Source: Saccharopolyspora hirsuta
GTDB taxonomy: Bacteria; Actinomycetota; Actinomycetes; Mycobacteriales; Pseudonocardiaceae
Assembly (NCBI RefSeq): GCF_008630535.1
Contig: NZ_VWPH01000014.1
Location: 62,001 to 126,000, forward strand
Length of the DNA stretch: 64,000 bases
Direction of reading: 5' to 3'
The notes under the pieces were generated by a model. The model made no database searches, was not told where the DNA came from, and saw nothing but the letters and a program-made list of their open reading frames with translations. Shown one piece after another: positions 17,024 through 25,865 of this stretch. Position 1 is the stretch's first letter. Every line of letters begins with the position of its first letter. The translations under genes and the position numbers were made by a program.

Positions 17024-17871
17024 GCAAGAGCCTCCATCTCGTTCGCACACTTCGTGATGAACGCGATCGACTCGGCGTCGTCCATCGCGAACGAGAGCAG
17101 GGTAGTGATCGCCTCCAGGTATTCCTGCGCGAGTCCGGGGTTGTAGAGGAAAGCGGACGACCGGTAGTGCTCCAAATGCACGATCGGCTGGGCTTTGGGG
17201 AATTCGAACACCACGAACGGGCCGACGTGCCCGGGGTGCCAGGTGGTGCAGCCGCTGGGCAGCACCCGGACGTCGATGTTGGGCCACTCCGCCAGTTCCG
17301 CCACCTTGTGGAGCTGCTCGGCCATCACCTCGTGCCCGCCGATCGGCTCGCGCAACGCGTTCTCGCTGATGATCGCGGTCAGCTCCGGGGCGTCGCGGGC
17401 GGCCAGCACCTCGCGGCGACCGAGGCGCATGAGCACCAGCTTCTCCACCTCCCCGACGGGCTTGCCGTGCATCACCGCCCGCGCGTAGTCGGAGGTCTGC
17501 AGCAGGCCGGGGATCAGACCGGTGGCGACGTTGGTGATGCGGGTCGCGGTGCGCTCGAACTCGATCAGCGCGGTCAGCTCCTGCCGGACCCCAGCGCGGT
17601 CCGCGGTGAGCCAGTTCGGCGCGTCGGCGTCGCGCGCCATCTCGACGAGTCGATCACGTTCAGTAGCCGAAACGCCCAACGCGGTCACGAAAGCGGCAAC
17701 CACTTCCGGCGAAGGCACGGACCGCCCGGTCTCGTAGCGCATCAGCTTGACGTGGTTGGTGTCGAGCTCGTGTGCCAGCGCACGCAGGCTCCGACCGACC
17801 GCTTCCCTGGCTTCGCGCAGCTCAGCGCCGAGCGCGCGGGCCTTCGGCGTACCGCCGGTGGTACGGGTCAT
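17020..17871 (-). CDS. XRE-family regulator with DUF5753 domain
   Basis: 283-residue DNA-binding regulator with a Cro/C1-type helix-turn-helix (about 14-70; VGRSLRALAHELDTNHVKLMRYETG) followed by DUF5753 (about 95-275; IPGLLQTSDYARAV). The ATG at 17871 is the first start. It is encoded with a DUF397 protein by 4-nt overlap. It is divergent from a small zinc-finger gene, the usual neighbourhood for this class. Confidence 0.95.
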   Translation of the reverse strand: MTRTTGGTPKARALGAELREAREAVGRSLRALAHELDTNHVKLMRYETGRSVPSPEVVAAFVTALGVSATERDRLVEMARDADAPNWLTADRAGVRQELTALIEFERTATRITNVATGLIPGLLQTSDYARAVMHGKPVGEVEKLVLMRLGRREVLAARDAPELTAIISENALREPIGGHEVMAEQLHKVAELAEWPNIDVRVLPSGCTTWHPGHVGPFVVFEFPKAQPIVHLEHYRSSAFLYNPGLAQEYLEAITTLLSFAMDDAESIAFITKCANEMEALA

Positions 17872-17986
17872 GAAACACAGCGAAACAGAATTCCGCGCCG
17901 GTAACTACTACCTGTTCAGGTAATTGGCCCCGCGTTTCAGTACCACCAGAATGGTACGCGCGACGACGAACGACCAGGAGCACCAC

Positions 17987-18208
17987 ATGCGGACACCGCC
18001 CGCCGCCGCGGCGACCAGCGCCCCGACCGCGCGAGTCGCCCGGCCATCCGGTTCCGCGGCCCCACCGACGTCTCGCCACCGAACCCGGCTGCCAGGACGC
18101 GACCCACTCGCGGTGGTCGCCTCCGGTCGACTTGGAACAGGCGGTGATCGCGCATGCCACACCCGTTTCGCTGGCAACCCGGCGAAGGTCAGCGGCACGC
18201 CACGCTGA
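17987..18208 (+). CDS. Small Ala/Pro/Arg-rich hypothetical protein
   Basis: A 73-residue frame starts with ATG 17987, six bases after a strong AGGAG, and reads MRTPPAAAATSAPTARV.... Composition is low-complexity and there is no recognisable family. Its end overlaps the zinc-finger gene by 55 nt in another frame, so it may instead be a translated leader. The ribosome site is the main support. Confidence 0.35.
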   Translation: MRTPPAAAATSAPTARVARPSGSAAPPTSRHRTRLPGRDPLAVVASGRLGTGGDRACHTRFAGNPAKVSGTPR

Positions 18209-18372
18209 AACCACGCCCGAAGGGCGGCTTTCCGGACGACGCGCAGATCGAGACGTTGTGCGGCACGCAGATCACTGTGGACAACTCCGACGTGGCGTGG
18301 CTGTGGACGACCTGCCCGGAGTGCAACCGGGGCGCGCACGAGCTGGCCGGGACCCCGATAGTGCCCGGCTGA
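18154..18372 (+). CDS. Small zinc-finger-like protein of XRE/DUF397 loci
   Basis: 72-residue protein starting MPHPFRWQPGEGQRHA. His15, Cys36 (TLCG) and Cys54/Cys57 (CPEC) form a plausible zinc site. Proteins of this look recur beside XRE/DUF397 pairs in Pseudonocardiales, but their function is unknown. It is divergent from the regulator gene. A weak AGGCGG precedes the ATG. Confidence 0.75.
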   Translation: MPHPFRWQPGEGQRHATLKPRPKGGFPDDAQIETLCGTQITVDNSDVAWLWTTCPECNRGAHELAGTPIVPG

Positions 18373-18433
18373 CCGAGCGCAAGGACTTCCCACGGGCTGA
18401 GAACACAGTCGGCGAAGCCGTCCGCGCTTGTGG

Positions 18434-18590
18434 AAGCGGCGCCAGCCGCTTGCATCCACCCGTGCAAGGCGACCACCGGCGGGTTCTGAGCGGTTTCCCG
18501 GCGAGGACGGCCCCTCCGCCGTGTATTGGACATACATCAGGAGGGGCACCCGCAGTCCGGGGAAGCTCTCAGGTTCCGCCAAGCGACCAC
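18434..18590 (+). repeat. Family-B structured repeat, copy 1
   Basis: Most divergent copy, in the gene-free stretch 18373-18737. In order: small hairpin AAGCGGC-gcca-GCCGCTT (18434-18451), GCGGGTT, outer arm (18486-18501 pairing with 18557-18572), the block CGAGGACGG, inner arm GCCCCTCC/GGAGGGGC (18510-18517/18540-18547), and TGTAT/ATACA (18522-18526/18532-18536), closing with GTTCCGC. Arms differ from the other copies but still pair. Confidence 0.7.
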
Positions 18591-18737
18591 GCACGCAACG
18601 CGACCACCAACAGTCATTGAGTTCGGATCTTCCGAACGGACGTCGCAGACCGTACTGTGTCGTCACCCGTTCGAGGTCCGGAGTGCATGGACATGCCTCC
18701 AGGACGCGGGCGTCCTGCCACGACACCGGAGGATGCG

Positions 18738-20015
18738 ATGTCCCAAGGCACGGCGACGACCGGCGAATCCCGGCTGCCCATGCGGACCCTGGTCGCCGCG
18801 AGCATCGGCAACGCCGTGGAGTGGTACGACTGGACTGTTTACACGGCGTTCAGCGTCTACTTCGCGCACGCGTTCTTCCCCGGTGAGCTCGCGCTGATCA
18901 ACACCCTGGCCACGTTCGCGCTGGCGTTCTTCTTCCGCCCGCTCGGCGGCTGGCTGCTCGGCCGGTTCGCCGACCTGCGCGGCCGCAAGACGGCGATGCT
19001 GGTGACCATCTCGCTGATGGCCGGTGGTTCGCTGGTGATCGGCCTGCTGCCCACGTTCGACACGATCGGCTGGGCGGCGGCGGTGCTGCTGGTGCTGGCG
19101 CGCGTCAGCCAGGGCCTGTCGCTGGGCGGCGAGGTGTCCAACGCCTCGGCCTACCTGGCGGAGATCGCCCCGGCGGCCAAGCGCGGCCGCTACTCGGCGT
19201 TCTTCTACATCTCGACCGGTACCGCGCTGCTCGTCGCCTCGCTGCTGGGCTTCCTGCTGACCGCGCTGCTCACCGAGCAGCAGCTCACCGACTTCGGGTG
19301 GCGCATCCCGTTCATCATCGGCGGTGTGCTCGGCCTGCTGGGCATCTGGTTGCGCCGGACCCTCGAGGAGACCGAGCAGTTCGAGGACAACCAGGCCAAG
19401 GCCAAGGCGCTGAAGAATCCACTGTGGATCACGCTGACGAAGCACCCGAAGGCGGTCGGGCAGCTGGTGGGCTTCAGCATGCTCTCGACGCTGTGCTACT
19501 ACACGTTCTTCAGCGCGCTGACGCCGTTCGCGGTGAAGAACCGCGGCGCGGACGCCACCGACGTGTTCCTGGCGCTGTCGATCGCCACCGCGCTGTTCAT
19601 CGCCCTGCAGTACCCGGTCGGCGCGCTGTCGGACCGCTTCGGCCGCAAGCCGCAGCTGCTGATCTGGTCGGCGGCCACGGCGATCCTCATCGTGCCGCTG
19701 TCCGGCCTGGTGCGCCCGGGCTTCTGGAACCTGCTGGTCGTCTTCTGCGTCGGCATCGCGCTCTACACAGCGATGACCTCGATCGCCCCGGCGATCATGT
19801 CCGAGCTGTTCCCGACCGAGCTGCGCGGTCTGGGCATCGGCGCCTGGTACAACCTCACCGTCGCGGTCTTCGGCGGCACGGCACCGCTGGTCATCCAGGC
19901 CCTGGCCCGCTACGAGCTGTCCTCGCTGTTCTTCTGGTACATCGCGGTCGGCGCGGCCATCGCCTTCTTCGTGATCCGCACCCTCCCCGAAACCCGGGGC
20001 ACCGAACTCCGCTGA
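18738..20015 (+). CDS. MFS transporter, metabolite:H+ symporter (MHS) family
   Basis: 425-residue inner-membrane transporter with 12 predicted hydrophobic segments. The start region (ASIGNAVEWYDWTVYTAF), the loop RFADLRGRKTAML and a second copy of the motif (GALSDRFGRKPQ) mark the MHS branch that includes ProP, KgtP and ShiA. Substrates there are dicarboxylates, betaines or shikimate; the substrate here cannot be told. The ATG at 18738 follows GGAGG. It is a single gene in an accessory stretch between proA and proB. Confidence 0.95.
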   Translation: MSQGTATTGESRLPMRTLVAASIGNAVEWYDWTVYTAFSVYFAHAFFPGELALINTLATFALAFFFRPLGGWLLGRFADLRGRKTAMLVTISLMAGGSLVIGLLPTFDTIGWAAAVLLVLARVSQGLSLGGEVSNASAYLAEIAPAAKRGRYSAFFYISTGTALLVASLLGFLLTALLTEQQLTDFGWRIPFIIGGVLGLLGIWLRRTLEETEQFEDNQAKAKALKNPLWITLTKHPKAVGQLVGFSMLSTLCYYTFFSALTPFAVKNRGADATDVFLALSIATALFIALQYPVGALSDRFGRKPQLLIWSAATAILIVPLSGLVRPGFWNLLVVFCVGIALYTAMTSIAPAIMSELFPTELRGLGIGAWYNLTVAVFGGTAPLVIQALARYELSSLFFWYIAVGAAIAFFVIRTLPETRGTELR

Positions 20016-20193
20016 CGCCGGTCGGCTGAAGTGCGGCGGGCTACCGCACTCGATCAACTCCTGCGGAGCCCGCCACCTTCTAAAGATCGAGAAACCGCCG
20101 GATCATCGAGCGAACCTCGGCAAGCGTTCTCCGGTCGCTCTCGCCCACAGGGCGGCGCAGCCTGTCGTCGATACCGCTTACCTCGGGGGTGCC

Positions 20194-21315
20194 TCAGCGG
20201 AGAGGGACGAGGTCGTCGGCGTGGACCACTTCGCGGCGTTGTTCCGGGGGGAGCTGGTGGCTGGAGCGGCCGATGAGGTCCGGGAGCTCCGCCGCGTCGT
20301 AGGCGACCACTCCGCGGGCCACCACCACGCCGGACGGGTTGACCAGCTCCACCACGTCACCGCCGTCGAAGGCGCCCTCCACCGCGGTGATGCCCGCGGC
20401 CAGCAGGGAGCGGCGGCGCTTGACCACCGCCGCGACCGCTCCGTCGTCCAGCCACAGGCGCCCGTTGGCGTCGGCCGCGTGCGCCAGCCAGAAGCGGCGG
20501 GCCGACAGGCGGCTGCCCGTGGCGGCGAAGGCGGTGCCCACGTCCGCCGGTCCCAGCGCGCGCTCGGCCTGCGCTGCCGAGGTCAGCAGGACCGGGATGC
20601 CCGACGAGCAGGCGACCCGGGCCGCCCCCACCTTCGACGCCATGCCTCCGGTGCCGAGCCCGGACGCACCGGTGCTGCCCGCCTGCACGCCGACCATGTC
20701 CGCATCGCCGTTGACCTCGCGGATCACCGATGCGCCGCCGCGCCGCGGGTCCCCGTCGTAGAGGGCGTCCACATCGGACAGCAGGATCAGCGCGTCCGCT
20801 CCCACGAGGTGCGAGACTAGGGCGGCGAGCCGGTCGTTGTCGCCGAAGCGGATCTCGGTGGTGGCCACCGTGTCGTTCTCGTTGACCACCGGCACCGCGC
20901 CCAACCCCAGCAGCCGGTGCAGGGTGCGCTGGGCGTTGCGGTAGTGGCCGCGGCGCATCACGTCCTCCGCGGTGAGCAGGACCTGGCCGACCGTCAGCCG
21001 ATAACGCGAAAAGGATTCGGCGTAGGCGTGCGCGAGGGACTGCTGGCCGACGCTCGCCGCCGCCTGCTGGGTCGCCAGGTCCCGCGGCCTGCGGCGCAAC
21101 CCCAGCGGCGCGAGCCCCGCCGCGATCGCACCCGAGGACACCAGCACCACCTGGCACCCGGACGCCACCCGCCGGGCCAGCGAGTCGACCAGCGCCGCCA
21201 GCCGCTCGGTGTCCAGCCCGCCTTCCGCGGTGGTGAGCGACGAGGAACCGACCTTCACCACGATCCGCTGCGCGGCCGCGACCGCCTTCCGCGTCGCCGA
21301 GAGCTCCTCGCTCAC
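20194..21315 (-). CDS. proB: Glutamate 5-kinase
   Basis: Phosphorylates glutamate for proline synthesis. The 373 residues include an amino-acid kinase domain (IVVKVGSSSLTT near the N-terminus, VVNENDTVATTEIRFGDND, GTGGMASKV) and a C-terminal PUA domain (about 285-370). The GTG at 21315 follows GGAGG. It sits downstream of obgE as in other actinobacteria, but the family-B element 2 separates them and proA lies about 7 kb away. Confidence 0.97.
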   Translation of the reverse strand: MSEELSATRKAVAAAQRIVVKVGSSSLTTAEGGLDTERLAALVDSLARRVASGCQVVLVSSGAIAAGLAPLGLRRRPRDLATQQAAASVGQQSLAHAYAESFSRYRLTVGQVLLTAEDVMRRGHYRNAQRTLHRLLGLGAVPVVNENDTVATTEIRFGDNDRLAALVSHLVGADALILLSDVDALYDGDPRRGGASVIREVNGDADMVGVQAGSTGASGLGTGGMASKVGAARVACSSGIPVLLTSAAQAERALGPADVGTAFAATGSRLSARRFWLAHAADANGRLWLDDGAVAAVVKRRRSLLAAGITAVEGAFDGGDVVELVNPSGVVVARGVVAYDAAELPDLIGRSSHQLPPEQRREVVHADDLVPLR

Positions 21316-21371
21316 CGACCCGTCCTCCTCAGAACCAGTCTTCGATCCTGGTTTTTGATCTTTTGTCCTTG

Positions 21372-21520
21372 AGCGGCGCCAGCCGCTTGGCCCGCCCTCG
21401 CAACCGGCACCGCCGCGGGTTCTCAGCGTTCGCCTGGCGAGGACAGCCCGCTCGCCGTGCACTGGTCAGCCAGGCGGGCGCTGAGGTTCCGCTACCGGCA
21501 CCGCCACGCAAGACGAGCAA
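21372..21520 (+). repeat. Family-B structured repeat, copy 2 (inner arm lost)
   Basis: Between proB and obgE. Small hairpin AGCGGC-gcca-GCCGCT (21372-21387); outer arm CTCAGCGTTCGCCTGG (21422-21437) pairs with 21470-21485 through two G-T wobbles. The inner right arm seen in other copies is missing. The core is flanked by an 11-bp direct repeat, CCGGCACCGCC, at 21404-21414 and 21495-21505. Confidence 0.85.
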
Positions 21521-21521
21521 T

Positions 21522-22994
21522 CTAGTCCTGGTCCTCCAGGAAGCGGCCGGATTCGTCCAGGGAGCTGCGGCGCGCCTTCTTCGCGGCCTTGCGCTCGCTG
21601 GCGGAGACCCGGTCGTCGTGCTCGATGCGCAGGTCGGTGCCGCGGCGGCCGAGCACACCGGCCACGCCCGCCGGGGTGGACGGCTCCCAGTCGAAGGTCA
21701 TGCTGCCGATGGTCACCTGGCTGCCCGGCTCCGCGCCCTGCTTGGCCAGCGCGTCCTCCACGCCCAGCTTGGCCAGCCGGTCCGCCAGGAAGCCGACCGC
21801 CTCGCTGTTGTTGAAGTCGGTCTGCCGCACCCAGCGCTCCGGCTTCTCGCCGCGCACCACGTACGCGTCCTCGACCTCGGGGTCCGGCTCGACGGTGAAC
21901 CCGCCGTCGTCGACCGCGGTCGGGCGGACCACCACGCGCGCCGGTTCCGGCGGCGGCAGCTGCGCCCGGTAGCGCTCCACCTCGGCGGCCATCGCGAAGC
22001 TCAGCTCCCGCAGGCCGTCGCGGGAGGCGGTGGACACCTCGAACACCGGCCAGCCGCGGGCCTCGACGTCGGCGCGCACCAGCTCGGCCAGCTCGCGGGC
22101 CTCCGGCACGTCCATCTTGTTGAGCACCACCATGCGCGGGCGCTCGGCCAGGTCGACACCGCCCTGCTCCGCCTTCAGCGCGGGCGTGTACTGCGCGAGC
22201 TCGTGCTCCAGCGCGTCCACATCGGACAGCGGGTCGCGGCCGGGTTCCAGGGTGGCGCAGTCGACCACGTGCACCAGGACGGCGCAGCGCTCGATGTGCC
22301 GCAGGAAGTCGAGGCCGAGGCCGCGGCCCTCGCTGGCGCCCGGGATGAGCCCGGGCACGTCGGCCACGGTGAACACGGTCTCGCCCGCGGTGACCACGCC
22401 CAGGTTGGGCACCAGCGTGGTGAACGGGTAGTCGGCGATCTTCGGGCGCGCGGCGGACAGCACCGAGATCAGCGACGACTTGCCCGCCGAGGGGAAGCCG
22501 ACCAGGCCCACGTCGGCGACCGACTTGAGCTCCAGCACCAGCTCCAGCTGCTCCCCCGGCTCGCCCAGCAGGGCGAAGCCCGGGGCCTTGCGCGCCTTGG
22601 ACGCCAGCGCCGCGTTGCCCAGACCACCGCGCCCGCCGGCCGCGGCGACGAAGGTGGTGCCGACGCCGACCAGGTCGGCCAGCACCTCCCCGTCCGGGCT
22701 CAGCACCACGGTCCCGTCCGGGACCGGCAGCACCAGGTCCTCGCCCTGGGCGCCGTTGCGCATGCCGCCCTTGCCCGGCTTGCCGTTGGAGGCGCTCGCG
22801 TTGGGCCGGTAGTGGAAGTCCAGCAGGGTGTGCACGTTCGGGTCGACGACCAGCTGCACGTCGCCGCCCTTGCCGCCGTTGCCGCCGTCCGGCCCGCCCA
22901 GCGGCTTGAACTTCTCCCGGTGCACCGAGGCGCAGCCATGCCCGCCGTCGCCAGCCGCGACGTGGATGGTCACGCGGTCAACGAACCGCGACAC
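21522..22994 (-). CDS. obgE: GTPase ObgE/CgtA
   Basis: Essential ribosome-associated GTPase linked to 50S assembly and stress control. The 490 residues comprise the glycine-rich Obg fold (FVDRVTIHVAAGDGGHG onward), a GTPase domain (GFPSAGKSS, DVPGLIPGASEGRGLG, NKMD), and the OCT domain, followed by a charged tail typical of actinobacteria. The GTG at 22994 has GGAGG 7 nt upstream. It follows rpmA in the conserved rplU-rpmA-obgE order, separated by a strong terminator. Confidence 0.98.
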   Translation of the reverse strand: MSRFVDRVTIHVAAGDGGHGCASVHREKFKPLGGPDGGNGGKGGDVQLVVDPNVHTLLDFHYRPNASASNGKPGKGGMRNGAQGEDLVLPVPDGTVVLSPDGEVLADLVGVGTTFVAAAGGRGGLGNAALASKARKAPGFALLGEPGEQLELVLELKSVADVGLVGFPSAGKSSLISVLSAARPKIADYPFTTLVPNLGVVTAGETVFTVADVPGLIPGASEGRGLGLDFLRHIERCAVLVHVVDCATLEPGRDPLSDVDALEHELAQYTPALKAEQGGVDLAERPRMVVLNKMDVPEARELAELVRADVEARGWPVFEVSTASRDGLRELSFAMAAEVERYRAQLPPPEPARVVVRPTAVDDGGFTVEPDPEVEDAYVVRGEKPERWVRQTDFNNSEAVGFLADRLAKLGVEDALAKQGAEPGSQVTIGSMTFDWEPSTPAGVAGVLGRRGTDLRIEHDDRVSASERKAAKKARRSSLDESGRFLEDQD

Positions 22995-23093
22995 GAATGC
23001 CTCCAGGAAGATCGAGCCGAGCCGGGCCCGGCGGTAGCACGCTCTGACCTGGTTCAACGGCGGCGGGGCCGCCCCTCATCCCCGAACCAGGTC

Positions 23094-23144
23094 CGAAAAC
23101 AGCGACGAGGGGCGGGCCGGACTAGCCGGACCCGCCCCTCGTCG
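23094..23144 (-). terminator. Terminator after rplU-rpmA
   Basis: A perfect 14-bp stem (CGACGAGGGGCGGG at 23103-23116, complement at 23131-23144) encloses a nested CCGG/CCGG pairing. On the minus strand it is followed by TGTTTT. It ends 27 nt past the rpmA stop, so obgE probably has its own promoter or is read by leak-through. Confidence 0.85.
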
Positions 23145-23170
23145 GGAAGTACTCGCAGTCGAGAGCCGGA

Positions 23171-23428
23171 TCAGGCCTCGACCGGCTTCACGCTGACGGC
23201 CTTGCGGCCCCGGTAACGACCGAACTCGACGGTACCGGCCTCCAGCGCGAACAGGGTGTCGTCGTTGCCGCGACCCACGTTCAGACCCGGGTGGAACTTG
23301 GTCCCGCGCTGACGGATCAGGATCTCGCCGGCCTTGACGACCTGGCCGCCGTAGCGCTTCACCCCGAGGTACTTGGGGTTCGAGTCGCGGCCGTTCCGAG
23401 AGCTGGATGCGCCCTTCTTGTGTGCCAT
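23171..23428 (-). CDS. rpmA: 50S ribosomal protein L27
   Basis: Ribosomal protein whose N-terminus reaches the peptidyl-transferase centre. The 85 residues start MAHKKGASSSRNGRDS, the canonical L27 opening without the cleaved leader found in Firmicutes. It follows rplU by 14 nt in the same operon. Confidence 0.99.
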   Translation of the reverse strand: MAHKKGASSSRNGRDSNPKYLGVKRYGGQVVKAGEILIRQRGTKFHPGLNVGRGNDDTLFALEAGTVEFGRYRGRKAVSVKPVEA

Positions 23429-23442
23429 GACTACTCAGGTCC

Positions 23443-23751
23443 TCACTTGTTGATGCCGGTGACCTCGACGCGGGTCAGCTTCTGGCGGTGACCCTGCCGC
23501 TTGTGGTAGCCGGTCTTGTTCTTGAACTTGTGGATGCGGATCTTGGGGCCCTTGGTCTGCTCGACCAGCTTGCCGGTCACCGACACCTTGGCCAGCGCGT
23601 CGGCGTCGGTCGTGACATCGGTGCCATCGACGACCAGAAGTGCCGGGAAACTGACCTCGGAGCCCAGCTCGCCCTCGAGCTTCTCGACCTCGACGACGTC
23701 TCCGACAGCCACCTTGTACTGCTTGCCGCCGGTCTTGACGATCGCGTACAT
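23443..23751 (-). CDS. rplU: 50S ribosomal protein L21
   Basis: 102-residue 23S rRNA-binding protein beginning MYAIVKTGGKQYKVAVGD and ending with the GHRQKLTRVEVTGI block. It is normally directly downstream of rne; here a three-gene cassette on the opposite strand lies between them, so rplU must have its own promoter in the 410-nt gap upstream. Confidence 0.99.
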   Translation of the reverse strand: MYAIVKTGGKQYKVAVGDVVEVEKLEGELGSEVSFPALLVVDGTDVTTDADALAKVSVTGKLVEQTKGPKIRIHKFKNKTGYHKRQGHRQKLTRVEVTGINK

Positions 23752-24161
23752 GAGTCGGAAGTCTCCTGCTGCTCGGTTTCGCTACTTTCACCAGGTCTGC
23801 GGCGGACGTCCACCCCGACCCGAAAGGATCGAGGATTCCTACCACGCCGCTGGTGCAGCGCCTCGGTGGGGTTCCCGTCCCAGCAGCGCGAAGCACCGCT
23901 CGAAACAGGCGTTTTGTCTCTCCGCCCGTCCGGCGGCGAGAAGTTCTCACCCATCATACAGACCGCTTCTCGGGTCCCGATCGGCCGGGGCCGCACCAAG
24001 CGGCGCGCACGGCTGCCGGACCCGGCGACGGGCGAGCCGCGACAGCGTAAGGCGGCCCGGTCGGTGCGGTCAAATCGACCCCTTCCGAAAGAAGGTGCCG
24101 GGCCCCCTCGATCGCTTGCTACGGTAGGTCGCCGTTCTACTTGATCTGGGGAAACACCTTC
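23752..24161. other. Divergent promoter region, rplU and GT-C-like gene
   Basis: No gene in either direction. On the minus strand a possible -10 box TATGAT (23953-23958) would give rplU a leader of about 195 nt. No matching -35 was found, so this is weak. No ribosomal-protein leader structure was recognised. On the plus strand TGGGGAAA before 24162 is the ribosome site of the next gene. Confidence 0.45.
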
Positions 24162-25865
24162 GTGACTGACATCGCACCGGGGACCGAGCAGGACGAGCGC
24201 GCCGCCTCCGGGCCCCCTTCGCGCCCAAGCCCGCTGCACCGGTTCGGCCCGCTGCTGCTCGGCCTGTCGGCGATCGTTCCGCCGCTGCTGATGCTCCGGG
24301 AAGTGCTGCGCTACCCGCAGATGCACTTCTACGACTACTGGTGGGTGCTGCTGGACCTCACCAACGACGACGGCACGCTGCGCCCGGAAGCGCTCCTGGG
24401 CTTCCGCAACGAGCACCCGTTCGTGCTGCCCAGCCTGCTGTTCTGGCTCAGCGCGCGGTACGGCGACGGGCTGAACCAACCGCTGGGCCTGGTGATCATC
24501 GCCTTCGGCGTGATCAGCGTGCTGCTGGTGCGGGCGATGCTGCCGGAGGGCCTGAACCGCTGGCAGCGCGCCGGGCTGGTCGCGGCCACCTCGACGCTGG
24601 TGTTCAACCCGCACGGCATCCACAACTACGTGCGCTCGATGAGCGGCGCGTCCTGGATCCTCGCGCTGATGCTGGTGCTCGCCGCGCTGCTGGCGATGCA
24701 GCGCAACCACCGGGTGTGGGCGATCGTCTTCGGGCTGCTGGCGTCGATCAGCTACGGCACCTCGTTCGCGGTGTGGCCCGCGCTGGCCCTGATCGCCTGG
24801 TTGCGCGGGGACCGCCGCCGGTGGGTGGCGGCGCCGTTGGCGGTCGGGGTCGTCGTGGTGCTGTCCTGGCTGGTGCTGCGCGGTCCGCAGGGCGGCGGGG
24901 GCGCCTCGCCGACCGACGACCCGGCGCAGGCGCTGCTGGCCGGGCTGAGCATGCTCGGCATGGTGTGGACCGGCACCGAACCGGCGATCGCGCTGATCGC
25001 GGGCGTGGCCGGGCTGGCGGTGCTGGTGGCGCACGCCCAGCAGACGCCGGAGCAGCGGCGCAGCGCGGCGCCCTGGTGGGGGCTGGCGGTCTACGCCGTC
25101 GGGTGCGCGGTGATGATCTCCGGCTCGCGCGCCGCGTTCGGCGAGTCGGCCGGGCTGCAGAGCCGGTACAACAGCATGACCGCCGCGCTGTGGATCGCGC
25201 TGCTGGTGATCGTGGTCGCCTGGCCCAAGCTGCCGAAGCTGCGCACCGTCACCGTCGCGGGCACCGTCCTGGCCACCGTCGCGCTGGGCGCGCCGATGGC
25301 GCAGAGCGTCCGGTCCGACGCGCCGAACCAGGACCTGCTGGCCATCGCCGCCCGCATCGGGCACCCGGACGCCTTCACCGACCGGTTCCCGGAACCGGAC
25401 CGCCTGCTGCCGCGCCTGCAGGCGCTGGGCCACTACCCGTTCTCCCCGGAGTTCACCCTGGGCTGCCCCGACGGCCTGGAGATCGGCGACCGGGTCAGCA
25501 CCGCGAACTGGCGCACGCCCAGCCAGGGCGCGCTGCGGGAACCCCGCCCGGACGGCTGGGACGTGGTGCTCAACGTCGAGACCGACGAGGTCCAGGGCGG
25601 GGCGCGGATGCTCAAGGGCTGGGCGATCTCCGGCATCGAGCGCGCCAGCTGCGTCGCGGTGCTCGACCAGAGCGGCACGGTGATCGGCGGCGGGGTGGTC
25701 GACATCCCGCGCTCCGACGCCGAGGCGCAGACGCCGGGCATCGAGATCGGGCTCGGCTTCGAAGCGGTCGCACCGGCCCAGCCGGGCCTGCTGCGCGTCG
25801 CGTTCCACTTCCCCGACGGCTGGTGGATCCGGCCCCTCACCGAGAACCCGCAGGTGGCGTCATGA
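24162..25865 (+). CDS. Polytopic membrane protein, probable GT-C-type glycosyltransferase
   Basis: 567-residue protein with about ten hydrophobic segments (residues 25-390) and a soluble C-terminal domain of about 170 residues. An acidic motif in the first external loop (MHFYDYWWVL) is where GT-C enzymes carry their catalytic acid. It overlaps the next gene, a polyprenyl-phosphate glycosyltransferase, by 4 nt (ATGA), so it may use the lipid-linked sugar that enzyme makes. No named family was recognised. The GTG at 24162 follows GGGGAAA. Confidence 0.75.
   Translation: MTDIAPGTEQDERAASGPPSRPSPLHRFGPLLLGLSAIVPPLLMLREVLRYPQMHFYDYWWVLLDLTNDDGTLRPEALLGFRNEHPFVLPSLLFWLSARYGDGLNQPLGLVIIAFGVISVLLVRAMLPEGLNRWQRAGLVAATSTLVFNPHGIHNYVRSMSGASWILALMLVLAALLAMQRNHRVWAIVFGLLASISYGTSFAVWPALALIAWLRGDRRRWVAAPLAVGVVVVLSWLVLRGPQGGGGASPTDDPAQALLAGLSMLGMVWTGTEPAIALIAGVAGLAVLVAHAQQTPEQRRSAAPWWGLAVYAVGCAVMISGSRAAFGESAGLQSRYNSMTAALWIALLVIVVAWPKLPKLRTVTVAGTVLATVALGAPMAQSVRSDAPNQDLLAIAARIGHPDAFTDRFPEPDRLLPRLQALGHYPFSPEFTLGCPDGLEIGDRVSTANWRTPSQGALREPRPDGWDVVLNVETDEVQGGARMLKGWAISGIERASCVAVLDQSGTVIGGGVVDIPRSDAEAQTPGIEIGLGFEAVAPAQPGLLRVAFHFPDGWWIRPLTENPQVAS

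Noticed and set aside
18434..18590. Family B as a retron, group II intron or integron attachment site
   Set aside because: No reverse transcriptase, integrase or transposase gene lies anywhere in the window, so none of these can be supported.
20016..20193. A further family-B copy downstream of the MHS transporter
   Set aside because: A few words are similar (CTCGGCAAGCG, CCTCAGCGG), but the paired arms and the CGAGGACRGCC block are absent.
23752..24161. Ribosomal protein leader RNA upstream of rplU
   Set aside because: The leader is long enough, but no recognisable L21-binding fold or conserved motif was found.
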